Position numbers and translations under genes: made by a program. From the NCBI RefSeq assembly GCF_011682175.1, contig NZ_WHJG01000036.1, forward strand, positions 1-64,000: a DNA stretch of 64,000 nucleotides. Reading direction: 5' to 3'. How positions within the stretch are numbered: the first letter of the stretch is position 1; each line of letters begins with the position of its first letter. This document shows, in pieces, positions 25,698-35,313 of the stretch. The notes under the pieces were generated by a model. That model did not search any database. It was not told where the DNA came from and saw nothing but the letters and a program-made list of their open reading frames with translations. The stretch comes from Massilia frigida (GTDB lineage: Bacteria > Pseudomonadota > Gammaproteobacteria > Burkholderiales > Burkholderiaceae_D).

Positions 25698-26273
25698 TCA
25701 CGGCAGGCGAATCGCGGCCCGCTGCCAGTCCATGATCCAGTTTTCTTCCCAGTTGGCGCCGCCGTCGCGCGAGACCGCCTGGTACCAGCGGCACGAGTTG
25801 GCGCCGATCCGGTCCCATACGCCGCGCGTAATGACCGGTTTGCCCTCCTCGACATCGGCGCTGTCCCAGGTGCCGACGCCGTTGCTGAAACTGCCCCACG
25901 AGGCTGGATTGAGTACCCCGTTCTTTCGGTTGCACCAGTGGTCGGCCCACAGCTTTTTCTCGACGTCGAGGATGCGCAGCCCCATGCCGCTGAAATGTCG
26001 TGCTGGAATGCGCAACTCTTCGACGCTGGCCAGGCCGCCCAGCATGCCGACCACGGTCGCTTCGCCGTCGAACGAGTCCCAGTGCTTCTCCTTCAACTGC
26101 TTGTGGTGGATGGTCCATTCGCCCGACAGGAAATCGAAATCGCCGGGCTTGCCGCTTGCCGCCGGTGCCAGTGCGGCTGCGGCGGCGTTACCGAGCCCGA
26201 ACTGGCCAGCCGCGCCGATCCCGGCAGCGGCCTGTAGCAGCAGTCTGCGTTGTGCATTGTTTGTCGTGGTCAT
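25698..26273 (-). CDS. DUF1579-like protein with Tat-type signal
   Basis: 191 residues from the ATG at 26273 (AGGAGA six bases upstream). The N-terminus NAQRRLLLQAAAGIGAAGQF resembles a twin-arginine signal. The mature part starts with the DUF1579-type hallmark GDFDFLSGEWTIHHKQLKEK and continues with MGLRILDVEKKLWADHWCN and RDGGANWEENWIMDW. It is probably a small secreted beta-barrel-like protein; no catalytic residues are evident. Function unknown. Confidence 0.75.
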   Translation of the reverse strand: MTTTNNAQRRLLLQAAAGIGAAGQFGLGNAAAAALAPAASGKPGDFDFLSGEWTIHHKQLKEKHWDSFDGEATVVGMLGGLASVEELRIPARHFSGMGLRILDVEKKLWADHWCNRKNGVLNPASWGSFSNGVGTWDSADVEEGKPVITRGVWDRIGANSCRWYQAVSRDGGANWEENWIMDWQRAAIRLP

Positions 26274-26417
26274 TTCATTCTCCTGAGAAATCGTTATAAG
26301 GTCATGCCCGGCCGTTGCGGCCATCTGGTGGCAACGGCGGGAAGGATGAGGCTTAATCAGGGCCGATTGCGCCCTGTTACGTTTCCTGGAGAGTGGATCA
26401 GCCCTCGAACTTCACCT

Positions 26418-29400
26418 TCACGCCCACAGCGCCTCCACATCGCGAATCAGTTCGCTGGCCGCGATCGGATCGAGGGTCGACATCGGTTCGGGGTGATCCA
26501 CGCTACCCCACTTGTCGCCCGCACCGGTTTCGAGTTCGCGCAGCGTCTGTTCGGGGGCGATGTCGGCCGCGCCAGCGAAGATGCCCGGATCGAGGCGCAG
26601 CACCACAATGCGTTGCGGCGCCACGAACTTGAAGAAGTCGTGGATGGCACCGCCGTCTTGCGGGGTGCCGCGCCGCCAGCCCCGCTCGGCCAGGCCGAGC
26701 ACGCGCGCCGTGGGCACCAGCGTGCCGTTCCAGCGCAGCAGGCGCTCGGCCGCTTGTTCGGCCTGGTCCAGGGTGTGGGTGTCGCGCCCGATCTGGGCAA
26801 AGGGCTGGGTCAGCTCGTAGTCGGCCAGCAGGGCGCCGAAAGCGGCGGCATCGGAGGCCGGGAGCTCCAGCGCGTGGGGAATGCCGATCGCCGCGCCGGA
26901 CGGCAGCGCGAAGGCGTCGTCGGCGGCGTCGGTCAGGGCGCCGTCGGGCGCGACCCGGAAGCAGGCGAGCAGGCCGCCGCCGTCGGCCTCGTAGGCGCCC
27001 CAGACGATGCGCCGCACCAGGTGGCGCAGCAGCGGATGCCCGGCCAGGAAGGTGTGGAACACGCCGGCATCCCAGCGCCGCCGCGTGCACATCGCCATTT
27101 CCAGGCGCCGCACCTGTTGCGCGGCGATGGTGCGCGCGTCCTTCTTGAGCAGCTTGAAGCGCGCCACGGCGGCGCCGGCCAGGGCTGCGTCATCGCCCTG
27201 GTTCGGCTTGGGCAGGTCGGGCAGGCGTTTGCCGTCGGCGCCGCGCACGCAGGGCTTGAGCGCTTCGTCGAAGCCGACCAGGAAAGTGCGCGCGCCGAAA
27301 TCGAGCAGCAGGGTGCCTTGCGCGTCCAGGCCCAGGTCGGGCGCCAGGCGGTCTTCCAGTTCCTCGGCGCTCAAGCCGCGCGCCTCGGCGAGGTCGGCGA
27401 TCTTGTCGCGCGCGCGGTCTTGCAGGGCTTTGAACCTGACCCTCTGGGCGACGCCGTTGAGCAGGACCAGCGCAGTGTCGCTGCCGATCCGGGCCAGTAC
27501 CTCGAGTCCCGTGACGGCGCGCGCATGCTGTCCTTGGCCCGGCCAGGCGCGGATCAGGGGCGCCAGCTTGCGCGCGCTGTCGTCGTCGCCCAGCAGGCCG
27601 AGCGCAGTGAAGGCCCAGCTCTCGCGCGATTCGGAACCGGCATCGGTCCAGGCACGAAACGCATCCCACGCAAAGGCCGCCAGCGACGCGCTGGTACAGG
27701 CTTGCTTGAGCTGCGTGACGCCGGCGTACACGCCATCGGCATGCGGAAAGCGCAGCATGATGCCGATGTGCTCCAGGCTTGCGGCGGGCAGGGCCTGGCC
27801 GCCCGACGCAAGCTGCGGCCGGGTCCATGTTTGCGGTTGCCAGAAATCGGGAAGCCTGGCGATCTTGGCGGGATAGTGGTCGAGCGGGTCGGCGTCGAGC
27901 AGCGCGTGCAGGGCCGCTTCCACCCCTTTTTGCGGGTAGCGCGCGGCCACCCGCATCAGCAGGGGTACATGGCCGGCGGTGGCGAGCAGCAGCAGGGCGG
28001 CGCGCGCCTGGTCGCGGGCCGCGCCGGGTTTGCCCAGCGCCGGCGCAATCAGGGCGCACGCGGCATGCTCGGGATAGGCCAGCAGCCAGTCGCGCGCGCC
28101 GGTGCGGGCGGCGCCGGCCTTGAGCGTGGCGCAGGCGCGCGCCACCGGCACCGCCAGCTCCACCGCGCCGATGTGGGCGGCGTGCCGCAGTTCCTGCGCC
28201 GGGCGGCGTTCGCACATGGCCGCCAGTCCGGGCAGGCCGCGCACGCCCAAGGTGCCCACCACATGCCCTGGATCGCGCATCTCGAAGCCGTCGAGGGCAT
28301 TCCACACTTCTTCGTTCATCGGTTCGGGCAAGCTGGCCAGCACCCAGCTGTTCATGCCCCCGCCGGTGCCCTCGGTAGCCCGCCATGCGGCCATCAGCGC
28401 GGCCGCGTCGGCGTTGGTAATGGCGCTTGCCGCCTGCCGGGTGTAGGGCGGCTTCTGTATCCCCAGGTGCTTGGCCGCCAGGACCGGATCTTTCAGGATG
28501 TCGGCCGGAGCGTAGCCGGGAACGGGGAGGTGGATCATGGCGGCGCGCTCGGCGGCGCTCCAGCGTTCCACCGGCGCCAGCGCGAGCGGTTCCAGCAGCA
28601 GCGGGGCGGCGGCTTTTTTGGGCGCCGCCTTCCATGGCGGGCAGGCCAGCACCGGCGGCAGGCCGCTTGTATCGGTGCTGTCGGCGGGGGCGGGGGCGGT
28701 GGTGCCGGTTCCGATCTCGGCGAGTACGCGCGCGGCGCCGGCCGAAATCCACGGCGCGAACGCCGCCAGCGACTGCGCGTGCGCATGCGCCAGCGCTGCC
28801 AGGGCCGTGCGCGCCGATGCCGGACCGGCGCCGTCAAGGGCAATGAGTTCACTGAGCGCGGCAATGGCGGCCAGCGGCCAGCGCTGCGCGGCTTTGGAAA
28901 AGCGCACTACCGCATCCTTGTTGACGTCGCAGGCGAGCGCCATGGCCCGCATCGAGGCCGGGGTGCCGATGCAGGCCAGCGCGCGGCCGGCCGCCGGAAT
29001 CGCCGCGCCGTCTTCCAGCAGCGCGACCGCGTCGACGCCGCGTTCCCGCACCAGGCTCGCCACGGCGCCCGGGTCGCCATGGTACATCTGGTGCCAGTAG
29101 CCTTCGCGCGCCTTCAGGCCAGCCAGGGCGGCCAGGCTGGCCGGCGCGGTGGCGGTCAGGCGCAGCCACGCGGCTGACTGGTCATCGGCCAGGACGTCGG
29201 GTAGCAGCGCCAGTTCGTCCGACAGGTCGGGAACGTCGGGCAGCAGCACGCCGAGCAGCGGCTGGCGGCATGCTTCGAGGGTCGGCAGCGCGCGCCGGAT
29301 CATCTGTACGCACTGGGCATAGGTGTCGGCGTCGGCCACGGCCAGGTGGGCGCGCACGGCCAGCTCGGTGGCGCAGAACACGCCCAGCCCGAGGGAGAAA

Positions 29401-29858
29401 CGCCGTCCGCCGCTCTCGGACAGGTACACGTCGCCCATCATCGAATGCAGGCGGCAGGATTTTTCCATCTCCAGCAAGACTGCCAGCGCATGCGGCAAGC
29501 CTTTGCTGGCGACCAGGAAGTCGATGAAGGGCGAGCCGTCGGCGCGCTTGAGGTCTTTTTCGAAGATGGTCTGGGCCGCGAGCAGTATCACGTCCGACAG
29601 CAGCGAGCCGTCGCGCAGGCCGTGTTGCACCCGCTCACCCGCTTCGCGGTGGCCGTCTTCCTTGCTGACGAAATTGCACTTGCGGCGCGCATGCGCGAGA
29701 TACGTGTTCCAGGCGGCGTCGGCGTCGCGCGATGGTGGCGTTCCGGGAAAGCGGCGCGATGGCAGCGCCACGGATGCCAGGGCCGGCGCAAGGTCGATGA
29801 CCGGACCGCCGGCGAGCCATGGCGCTACATCGGTGGCGGCGCATGTGGGAGCTGTCAT
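26418..29858 (-). CDS. DUF4132 (MolR-related) large protein
   Basis: 1146 residues, cytoplasmic, no signal peptide. The C-terminal about 300 residues match DUF4132: KKDARTIAAQQVRRLEMAMC, FHTFLAGHPLLRHLVRRIVW, FVAPQRIVVLRLDPGIFAGA. The rest is HEAT-like helical repeat (LAALAGLKAREGYWHQMYHG; EVWNALDGFEMRDPGHVVGT). Relatives such as E. coli MolR have no firmly established biochemical function, and some relatives carry an N-terminal WGR domain, which is absent here. It stands alone; no operon partner. Confidence 0.85.
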   Translation of the reverse strand: MTAPTCAATDVAPWLAGGPVIDLAPALASVALPSRRFPGTPPSRDADAAWNTYLAHARRKCNFVSKEDGHREAGERVQHGLRDGSLLSDVILLAAQTIFEKDLKRADGSPFIDFLVASKGLPHALAVLLEMEKSCRLHSMMGDVYLSESGGRRFSLGLGVFCATELAVRAHLAVADADTYAQCVQMIRRALPTLEACRQPLLGVLLPDVPDLSDELALLPDVLADDQSAAWLRLTATAPASLAALAGLKAREGYWHQMYHGDPGAVASLVRERGVDAVALLEDGAAIPAAGRALACIGTPASMRAMALACDVNKDAVVRFSKAAQRWPLAAIAALSELIALDGAGPASARTALAALAHAHAQSLAAFAPWISAGAARVLAEIGTGTTAPAPADSTDTSGLPPVLACPPWKAAPKKAAAPLLLEPLALAPVERWSAAERAAMIHLPVPGYAPADILKDPVLAAKHLGIQKPPYTRQAASAITNADAAALMAAWRATEGTGGGMNSWVLASLPEPMNEEVWNALDGFEMRDPGHVVGTLGVRGLPGLAAMCERRPAQELRHAAHIGAVELAVPVARACATLKAGAARTGARDWLLAYPEHAACALIAPALGKPGAARDQARAALLLLATAGHVPLLMRVAARYPQKGVEAALHALLDADPLDHYPAKIARLPDFWQPQTWTRPQLASGGQALPAASLEHIGIMLRFPHADGVYAGVTQLKQACTSASLAAFAWDAFRAWTDAGSESRESWAFTALGLLGDDDSARKLAPLIRAWPGQGQHARAVTGLEVLARIGSDTALVLLNGVAQRVRFKALQDRARDKIADLAEARGLSAEELEDRLAPDLGLDAQGTLLLDFGARTFLVGFDEALKPCVRGADGKRLPDLPKPNQGDDAALAGAAVARFKLLKKDARTIAAQQVRRLEMAMCTRRRWDAGVFHTFLAGHPLLRHLVRRIVWGAYEADGGGLLACFRVAPDGALTDAADDAFALPSGAAIGIPHALELPASDAAAFGALLADYELTQPFAQIGRDTHTLDQAEQAAERLLRWNGTLVPTARVLGLAERGWRRGTPQDGGAIHDFFKFVAPQRIVVLRLDPGIFAGAADIAPEQTLRELETGAGDKWGSVDHPEPMSTLDPIAASELIRDVEALWA

Positions 29859-29988
29859 GCCGCATGATCCAGAGTAGTTCGGTGATTGTTCGCCAGAATA
29901 CTACAGTTCCGGGCATGCTTTCATCGCAGGCAAGAAGGCGGGCAGGTACGGCGGCGTGCCGCACCTGGGTGCCCGGCCCGTATGGCGA

Positions 29989-30198
29989 TCAGCACATTGA
30001 TTTGGTGTCCATCAGCAGGCTGGCGCGAGCGGCGCCGTCCTCGTCCGCCATGGTGCCGGCCGGTTCGCCGCTGTCCGGTTCCACGCGAATGGATACCATT
30101 TTCCCGGCATTGACTTCGAACAGGATACGGTCATGCCCGCGCTGTTGCATGATGATGAACGTTCCCGCGGATGGAACGGCGTGTGGGCGTGCAGGCAT
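29989..30198 (-). CDS. Small protein of unknown function
   Basis: 69 residues from the ATG at 30198, which has AAGGAAA six bases upstream. The sequence (FIIMQQRGHDRILFEVNAGK, MVSIRVEPDSGEPAGTMADE) is soluble and matches no family I know. The frame stays open upstream to an ATG at 30333 giving MARNLLKWVAVGVACMCGCH, which resembles a signal peptide but lacks a ribosome-binding site. A 114-residue secreted form is therefore an alternative. Confidence 0.55.
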   Translation of the reverse strand: MPARPHAVPSAGTFIIMQQRGHDRILFEVNAGKMVSIRVEPDSGEPAGTMADEDGAARASLLMDTKSMC

Positions 30199-30568
30199 AA
30201 AATTTCCTTTCGGTTGATCAGGCGTTAAGTCGGGCGGCGGGCGCGCTGTCGCAGACATCGATGCGCGCACCACGTGACAGCCGCACATGCAGGCGACTCC
30301 CACTGCTACCCACTTGAGCAAATTCCGGGCCATGGCCGCAACAGCTGCGAGTCGAGCGTGTTCCGGGGCGCCATACCCATAGCGCTTACCCGAACGGATC
30401 GGTTGACATGTAAATGGCGTGACGCGGCAACACGTAAGCGTGGGCGCCGGCCGCGCCGGCCGTGAAACGTCTGGTAACAAACTAGTCGCGGCAGGCCGGT
30501 TTTTTTGGTGAGCCGAGAGGACGAATTGCCGTATGATCTGCGCTCACTATCATGATAGAAAGATAAAA
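30199..30568. other. Intergenic region, divergent promoters
   Basis: 370 bp between a leftward small gene and a rightward lipoprotein gene. Apart from the possible N-terminal extension of the small protein (to 30333) I see no gene. It contains a GC-rich run GGCGCCGGCCGCGCCGGCC around 30444-30462 with palindromic character that could be a terminator or operator, and an AT-richer stretch close to 30540 that may hold the promoter of the lipoprotein gene. Confidence 0.4.
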
Positions 30569-31312
30569 ATGCGTTTTCCACAAGGTTCCCTCGTTCGTGG
30601 CGCGGTTACGGGTCTGTGCCTGCTGGTGCTACTGTCCGGCTGCGCGACCCGTTCCATTTCGGATTCCGGTTATCCCGCCCAGTCGAGCGGTTACGGACGG
30701 CCGATGAGTACCCAGTACCGCGGCGAACTGACGGAATTTAACGTGCTCGGTATCGATCAGGACGCGGTGGTCAGCGATGAAGCCATCCGCACGGCGCTGG
30801 CGACGCGCCAGCGCTTGACGCTTCCCCGGAATAGCGCGGTCATGCTGGTGCAGTCCGGCGCACTGATTCCCGACGAGGCGATGGTCAAGGCATTTTCGCA
30901 GTACTACCAGCCGATTGCCTTCAGCGGCGTGCCCGAGGAAGGGAAGGGCAAGGCCAATTACGCCGGCCACCTGCGTCTGGCCGCCGCCCGCAGTGGTAGC
31001 GAGAAAATGATGGTCTACTGGGGCATCCTGGAATCGGGCCGTGAAAACATGTCCACCAAGGTGGTGTCGTGGTTCCCGATCCTGGGCGCACTCGTGCCGG
31101 ACGAGAACCAGCATATGCGCATTCGCCTGAAAGTCGCACTGGTCGACGTCCGCACCGGGCAATGGGAAATGTTCTCGCCCGAGCCGTTTGAAGACGTCGA
31201 CTTCAGCTCGCGCGGTTCGCGTGCCGCCGTCGACCAGGCCCAGGTCGCCCTGTTGAAAAACAAGGCGTATGGCGAGGCTGTCAAACAGCTGTTCTACAAG
31301 TTCTCCAACTAA
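30569..31312 (+). CDS. Lipoprotein of unknown function
   Basis: 247 residues from the ATG at 30569. The signal MRFPQGSLVRGAVTGLCLLV ends in a lipobox LLSGCATR. The mature protein contains DEAIRTALATRQRLTLPRNS, AVMLVQSGALIPDEAMVKAF and KMMVYWGILESGRENMSTKV, a pattern seen in uncharacterised proteobacterial lipoproteins. Ser/Tyr-rich linker after the lipid anchor. Likely outer-membrane or periplasm facing. Function unknown. Confidence 0.78.
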   Translation: MRFPQGSLVRGAVTGLCLLVLLSGCATRSISDSGYPAQSSGYGRPMSTQYRGELTEFNVLGIDQDAVVSDEAIRTALATRQRLTLPRNSAVMLVQSGALIPDEAMVKAFSQYYQPIAFSGVPEEGKGKANYAGHLRLAAARSGSEKMMVYWGILESGRENMSTKVVSWFPILGALVPDENQHMRIRLKVALVDVRTGQWEMFSPEPFEDVDFSSRGSRAAVDQAQVALLKNKAYGEAVKQLFYKFSN

Positions 31313-31552
31313 GCGCTTGACGGCAGGGCCGCCCGCACCATGCGGCGTACACAAGACGCCGGATCGGGACAATACCCGGCAAGGGTGCCGGGGCGGAACA
31401 CTCCCTGACGGCCCTTGTCCTTCAACCGCGCGGCGTTGGCGGCGGCTACCAGGTCGCTCGCCTTGCCGGGCCGTTGCCGCGCCGGCTGGACAGCGTGTCC
31501 GGCAGGCGGCCAGGCTGCCTGATTCATCGGCTCGTCCTCGCGCGCTGACGGC

Positions 31553-32260
31553 CTATTTGCTCTTTGGTTGAAATTTCTCCTGGTCGAACCCACTGACATC
31601 GAACTCGAATACAGGTGCGCCTTGCTGATAGATATTGACCGAGAGCCGTACGGTTTTCGCTTTTCGCAGCTTTGCCGAAAACTTGTCATACCCACGGATG
31701 AAAATGGTATCGGAGCTGTTATCGGCAGGTCCGGCGGCGGCATATTTGGCTGGCTTCTCATCGTCGAATCTGACCAGCACGACGCAGTCCTGGAAGGAGT
31801 GACACAAAATCTGCCCTTTTTCGATTGAAAATATCACATCCTTTCCATATTTCCGGTCAATGCGCAGGCGCAGGGTGCCGTGTTGTTGGCCGGAATACGG
31901 GAAATCGAAACTCACCGTATTGCTGCTGCTGACCGCCGCGTTATAGGTTGTGCCTCCCGTCATCTTGTCCGCTGTAGCCGAATAGTTCCACTGCTGTCCC
32001 GTCGGCGCAGCCGGGGCACTTGCGATGGCAACTGCAGCCGCCGCCGCTGCTTGCGGCGCGCCTTTGCTGCCGGCTTTCGGCGTTACCTTGACTGTTTCCG
32101 GGGCGGGATGTTTGGCTTTTTCGAATGCCAGCTGGGCCTCAAGCTTGGCAATTTTCTGTTTCGCCTCATCGAGTTCAGTATTGCCCGAAAAGCCGGCAAA
32201 CGGAATCGACATCAGTAGTACAGCGGCGATCCTGGTCAATGTCATACGGTTCCGTTTCAC
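31553..32260 (-). CDS. Secreted protein of unknown function
   Basis: 235 residues with a GTG start at 32260; the ATG at 32245 is an alternative, and neither has a convincing Shine-Dalgarno. A signal peptide (MKRNRMTLTRIAAVLLMSIP) is followed by a short coiled coil (ELDEAKQKIAKLEAQLAFEK), a Lys/Ala-rich linker and a C-terminal beta-rich domain of about 150 residues (WNYSATADKMTGGTTYNAAV, RLRIDRKYGKDVIFSIEKGQ). Two cysteines (ILCHSFQDC) may form a disulfide. No family recognised. Confidence 0.75.
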   Translation of the reverse strand: MKRNRMTLTRIAAVLLMSIPFAGFSGNTELDEAKQKIAKLEAQLAFEKAKHPAPETVKVTPKAGSKGAPQAAAAAAVAIASAPAAPTGQQWNYSATADKMTGGTTYNAAVSSSNTVSFDFPYSGQQHGTLRLRIDRKYGKDVIFSIEKGQILCHSFQDCVVLVRFDDEKPAKYAAAGPADNSSDTIFIRGYDKFSAKLRKAKTVRLSVNIYQQGAPVFEFDVSGFDQEKFQPKSK

Positions 32261-32418
32261 GTGAGTGATTCATTGTGGCCGCGTCCGAAACGGTACGCCA
32301 GCCAGGCAAGCGCCATGGCGCTCGTCATTCACCCAGTTTACTATCTTTATTTTCGGCAATACTAACAAATAGTCACCAATTCGCGGGTTTAGCCTGCGAT
32401 CTGGGCAACTGCTTGCCC

Positions 32419-34092
32419 TTACAGGTCCACCTTCACGCTCAGCTTGACGGTGCGCAGCGCGCCGGCGGCCAGGCGTCCGCCAGCGCCGGCCCAGTACCGC
32501 TTGTCGCCGAGGTTCTCGATATTCGCCTGCCAGGTGGTGCGTTTGCCCATGGTCTGGTTGACATAGCGCGCGCCGGCGGTCCACAAGGTAGCGCCGCCCA
32601 GCCAGGCCTGGTTCAGGTCATTGACCGGACGGCGGCCCGTGTAATACATGCCGCTGTTGAGCGACAGGCCGGGCACGGCATCGTCGAAAGCATACGAGAG
32701 GAAGGCGCTGGCGGTCTGCTTTGCGGCGTTTTCCGGCAGCTTGCCGTCGTAGCTGGCGTTGATGCCGGCCAATTCCGGCCGCAGGAACTGGGCCGATGTT
32801 TGCCACGCCAGCTGGCGCGTCAACTGGCCCTGGGTCGCCAGCTCCACGCCCCGGTAGTGCTGCGCGCCGTCCGCCACGAGGTGATGGCGCCGATGGCCAC
32901 CGGGTCGTACAGGTTCTGCGCGGCGACCGCGTAATTGTTCTGGTAGATCGGGTCCTGGGTCTTGCCGGTGCGGCTCACGCCCAGCGTCATCTCGTGCCTG
33001 ATGGCGCCGGTGGTGGCGCTGCCGAACAGCTCCGCGCGCACGATGCTTGATCCAAGCACGCTGTATTGCGCATTGCCGGCGATGCGCCCGGCGCCCGTCG
33101 CCACGGCGGCCGCGTTGGTGAAGCGGAAAATCGCCAGGTTGCGTTCGCGCGCCACTTGCGAGCGGCCGCCTTCGAGCGTGAGCGCCCAGCCCTCGGCCAG
33201 CGCGTAGTCGGCGCGCAGGGCCACGCTTTTGCTGGTGGCGTTGAATGGGGCGATGTCCGGGCCGACCAGGCGTGCCGGGTCCACCGTGCGTGGCAGGGCG
33301 ATTACGCCATTGACGGCGGCGGGCAGCGCCACGCCTGCTTGCTCGGTGATCTTGCGGCGGTCGTATTCCAGGTCGGCCTTGAGCAGCAGGCGGCTGTCGA
33401 CGCGCCAGTCCAGCGCGGCGGAGGCAAAGCGCCGGCGGCCGTCGCCGGTGTTGTCGAGGAAACTGCCCAGCGTGCCACCGGCGGCGTTGACGCGCACGCC
33501 AACTTGCTGCTGCCCGCCGAGGCGGCGGCCGATGTCGACGTTGGCCATCGCCGTGCCCTGGTCATCGAGTTTCAGGCCGAAGCTGGTGATGGGGGCCGTG
33601 CCGGCGCGCCGGGTGACGAAGTTGACCACGCCCGCCGGCGAGGTAAAGCCGTAGTACAGCGCCGATGCGCCCTTGAGGACTTCGACGGGCTCCTTGTTCT
33701 CCATCGGCACCTGGGAGAAGTTCATGAGCGGCACCGAGCCATTCAAGCGGTAGTTGGTGCGGTTGTCGAGCGCGATGCCGCGGATGACCAACTGGTCCCA
33801 GGTGTCCCCGCCATTCTGCTGGCGCGTGACGCCGGCGGTATTGCGCAGCGCATCGTACAGGCCGGCGGCGCCTTGCAGGTCCAGCACCTCGCGCGTGATG
33901 ACGTTGACGGTGGAGGGCACGTCCATCACATCCGCACCGCGAAAACTCCCCGCCGACACCGAATTGGGCACGAAGCCCTGGGCGCGTACGGCCGTGATGG
34001 TGACCGCTTCCACCGCGCCGCCGCCCTGGGCGAGTGCCTGGGCGCAGGAGGGAAATGGCGAAGCAGAGAGGGCGAAGGCGGGGTGCGGTCAT
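32419..34092 (-). pseudogene. TonB-dependent siderophore receptor, multiply broken
   Basis: Three frames add up to parts of one receptor. The signal peptide starts at 34092 (MTAPRLRPLCFAIS) in one frame. A one-base shift near 34045 moves to QALAQGGGAVEAVTITAVRA, followed by the plug (ITREVLDLQGAAGLYDALRN, YGFTSPAGVVNFVTRRAGTA) and early barrel. Near 32880 the frame changes again, and the sequence jumps from LYDPVAIGAI to ADGAQHYRGVELATQGQLTR, skipping roughly 200 or more residues of barrel. The true C-terminus TVKLSVKVDL survives. About 1.67 kb remain of an expected 2.1-2.3 kb. The intact Fur-box-like site upstream points to an iron role. Confidence 0.9.
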
Positions 34093-34135
34093 GGTAAAAC
34101 TTTCAAGAGCTCATGCAAAGGCCCAGGATTTTATG

Positions 34136-34154
34136 CTAAATGAGAATCATTAGC
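34136..34154. promoter_or_regulatory. Fur box upstream of the broken siderophore receptor
   Basis: CTAAATGAGAATCATTAGC matches 14 of the 19 positions of the classical Fur consensus GATAATGATAATCATTATC and has palindromic ends (GCTAA/TTAGC). It lies 44 bp upstream of the receptor start on the minus strand, the usual location for iron repression. It has outlived its target gene's function. Confidence 0.75.
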
Positions 34155-34193
34155 AATTGCGTGGGCGTTCGGCTCCGGGTAAAACCATGTCAA

Positions 34194-35186
34194 TCAGGTC
34201 GTTGCGCCTTGGTCGGACCGGAACAGTTTGCGGTAGGCCGAGGGCGAGGTGCGCAGGGTGGTGCGGAAATGCAGGCGCAGCGAGAGTGCACTGCCGAAGC
34301 CGGCTTCCTGTGCCACGCGTTCAATCGAGGCATCGCCGGTTTCCAGCATGCGCTGGACGTGCGCCGTGCGCTGATTCAGGAGCCATTGCTTGAACGAGGT
34401 GCCGGTCGTCTGGCGGAAGTGGCGGGTGAAGTTGCGCCGGCTCATGGCTGCGCGTTCGGCCAGCGTGTCGATGCTGTGGGCTTCGCCCAGGTGCTGTGTC
34501 ACCCAGTCGAGCACCTGGGAGAACCGCCCCTCGCTGCTCGACACCGGCAGCGGGCGTTCGATGAACTGCGCCTGCCCGCCATCGCGGTGCGGCGCGATCA
34601 GGAGCCGCCGGGCGACCCGGTTGGCGATCTCGGCACCGCACAGTTGGCGCACCAGGTGCAGGCAGCAATCGAGTCCCGCCGCCACGCCGGCCGAGGTGAG
34701 CACGTCGCCCTGGTCCACATACAGCACCTCTTGATTGACCTGGACCTTGGGATACAGTTGCGCCAGCTCGGCCGCCGCCGCCCAGTGCGTGGTCGCGCTG
34801 CGGCCGTCGAGCAGGCCGGCCTGGGCCAGGGGGAAGGCGCCCAGGCACAGGCCCACCACCAGCGCGCCGCGCGCATGCGCATGGCGCAGCGCGTCCAGCA
34901 AGGCTGGCGGCGCGCGGCGGCAGTCGTCGTGCCACGCGGGCATGACGACGATGTCGGCCTCGTCCAGCGCTTCAAGCCCGCACTCGGGGGCGATGGCGAA
35001 GCCCGCCGAGGTCCGCAGCGGCCCGTGTTCCAGCGCGCAGACGCGCACGGCGAATGGGGATGGCGCGCCGTCGCCGTGATGGGCGCCAAAGACCAGGCAG
35101 GGCACCGACAGGTGGAAGGGCGTGATGCCATCGAAGGCAACGATGGCCACCGTGCGCGGGGCGGAAGAGGCAGATAATTTTCGCAT
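34194..35186 (-). CDS. GlxA/FtrA-type AraC-family regulator with DJ-1/PfpI domain
   Basis: 330 residues. The N-terminal about 190 residues are a DJ-1/PfpI-like domain: TVAIVAFDGITPFHLSVPCL, DIVVMPAWHDDCRRAPPALL and the nucleophile-elbow-like VVGLCLGAFPLAQAGLLDGR, then TTHWAAAAEL. The C-terminal 100 residues are an AraC double HTH: SIDTLAERAAMSRRNFTRHF, IERVAQEAGFGSALSLRLHF. Relatives control catabolism of small nitrogen compounds, but no target gene is adjacent here. It ends 40 bp from the Fur box. Confidence 0.92.
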   Translation of the reverse strand: MRKLSASSAPRTVAIVAFDGITPFHLSVPCLVFGAHHGDGAPSPFAVRVCALEHGPLRTSAGFAIAPECGLEALDEADIVVMPAWHDDCRRAPPALLDALRHAHARGALVVGLCLGAFPLAQAGLLDGRSATTHWAAAAELAQLYPKVQVNQEVLYVDQGDVLTSAGVAAGLDCCLHLVRQLCGAEIANRVARRLLIAPHRDGGQAQFIERPLPVSSSEGRFSQVLDWVTQHLGEAHSIDTLAERAAMSRRNFTRHFRQTTGTSFKQWLLNQRTAHVQRMLETGDASIERVAQEAGFGSALSLRLHFRTTLRTSPSAYRKLFRSDQGATT

Positions 35187-35313
35187 GGCCCGATTATATC
35201 GAATGTCGGCCTTCGGGCCACTGTCCGGCGCGCCTGTACGGGCGGAAAATACGCTTCAGTCTTCGGGAAACAACAGATCCCGGCTCGTTAACCCCACTAT
35301 CAGGAGAATTTGC

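Noticed and set aside
26250-29177. A 975-codon open frame on the plus strand opposite the DUF4132 gene
   Set aside because: Low-complexity Gly/Arg/Gln composition, no domain, and the opposite strand carries a coherent DUF4132 protein.
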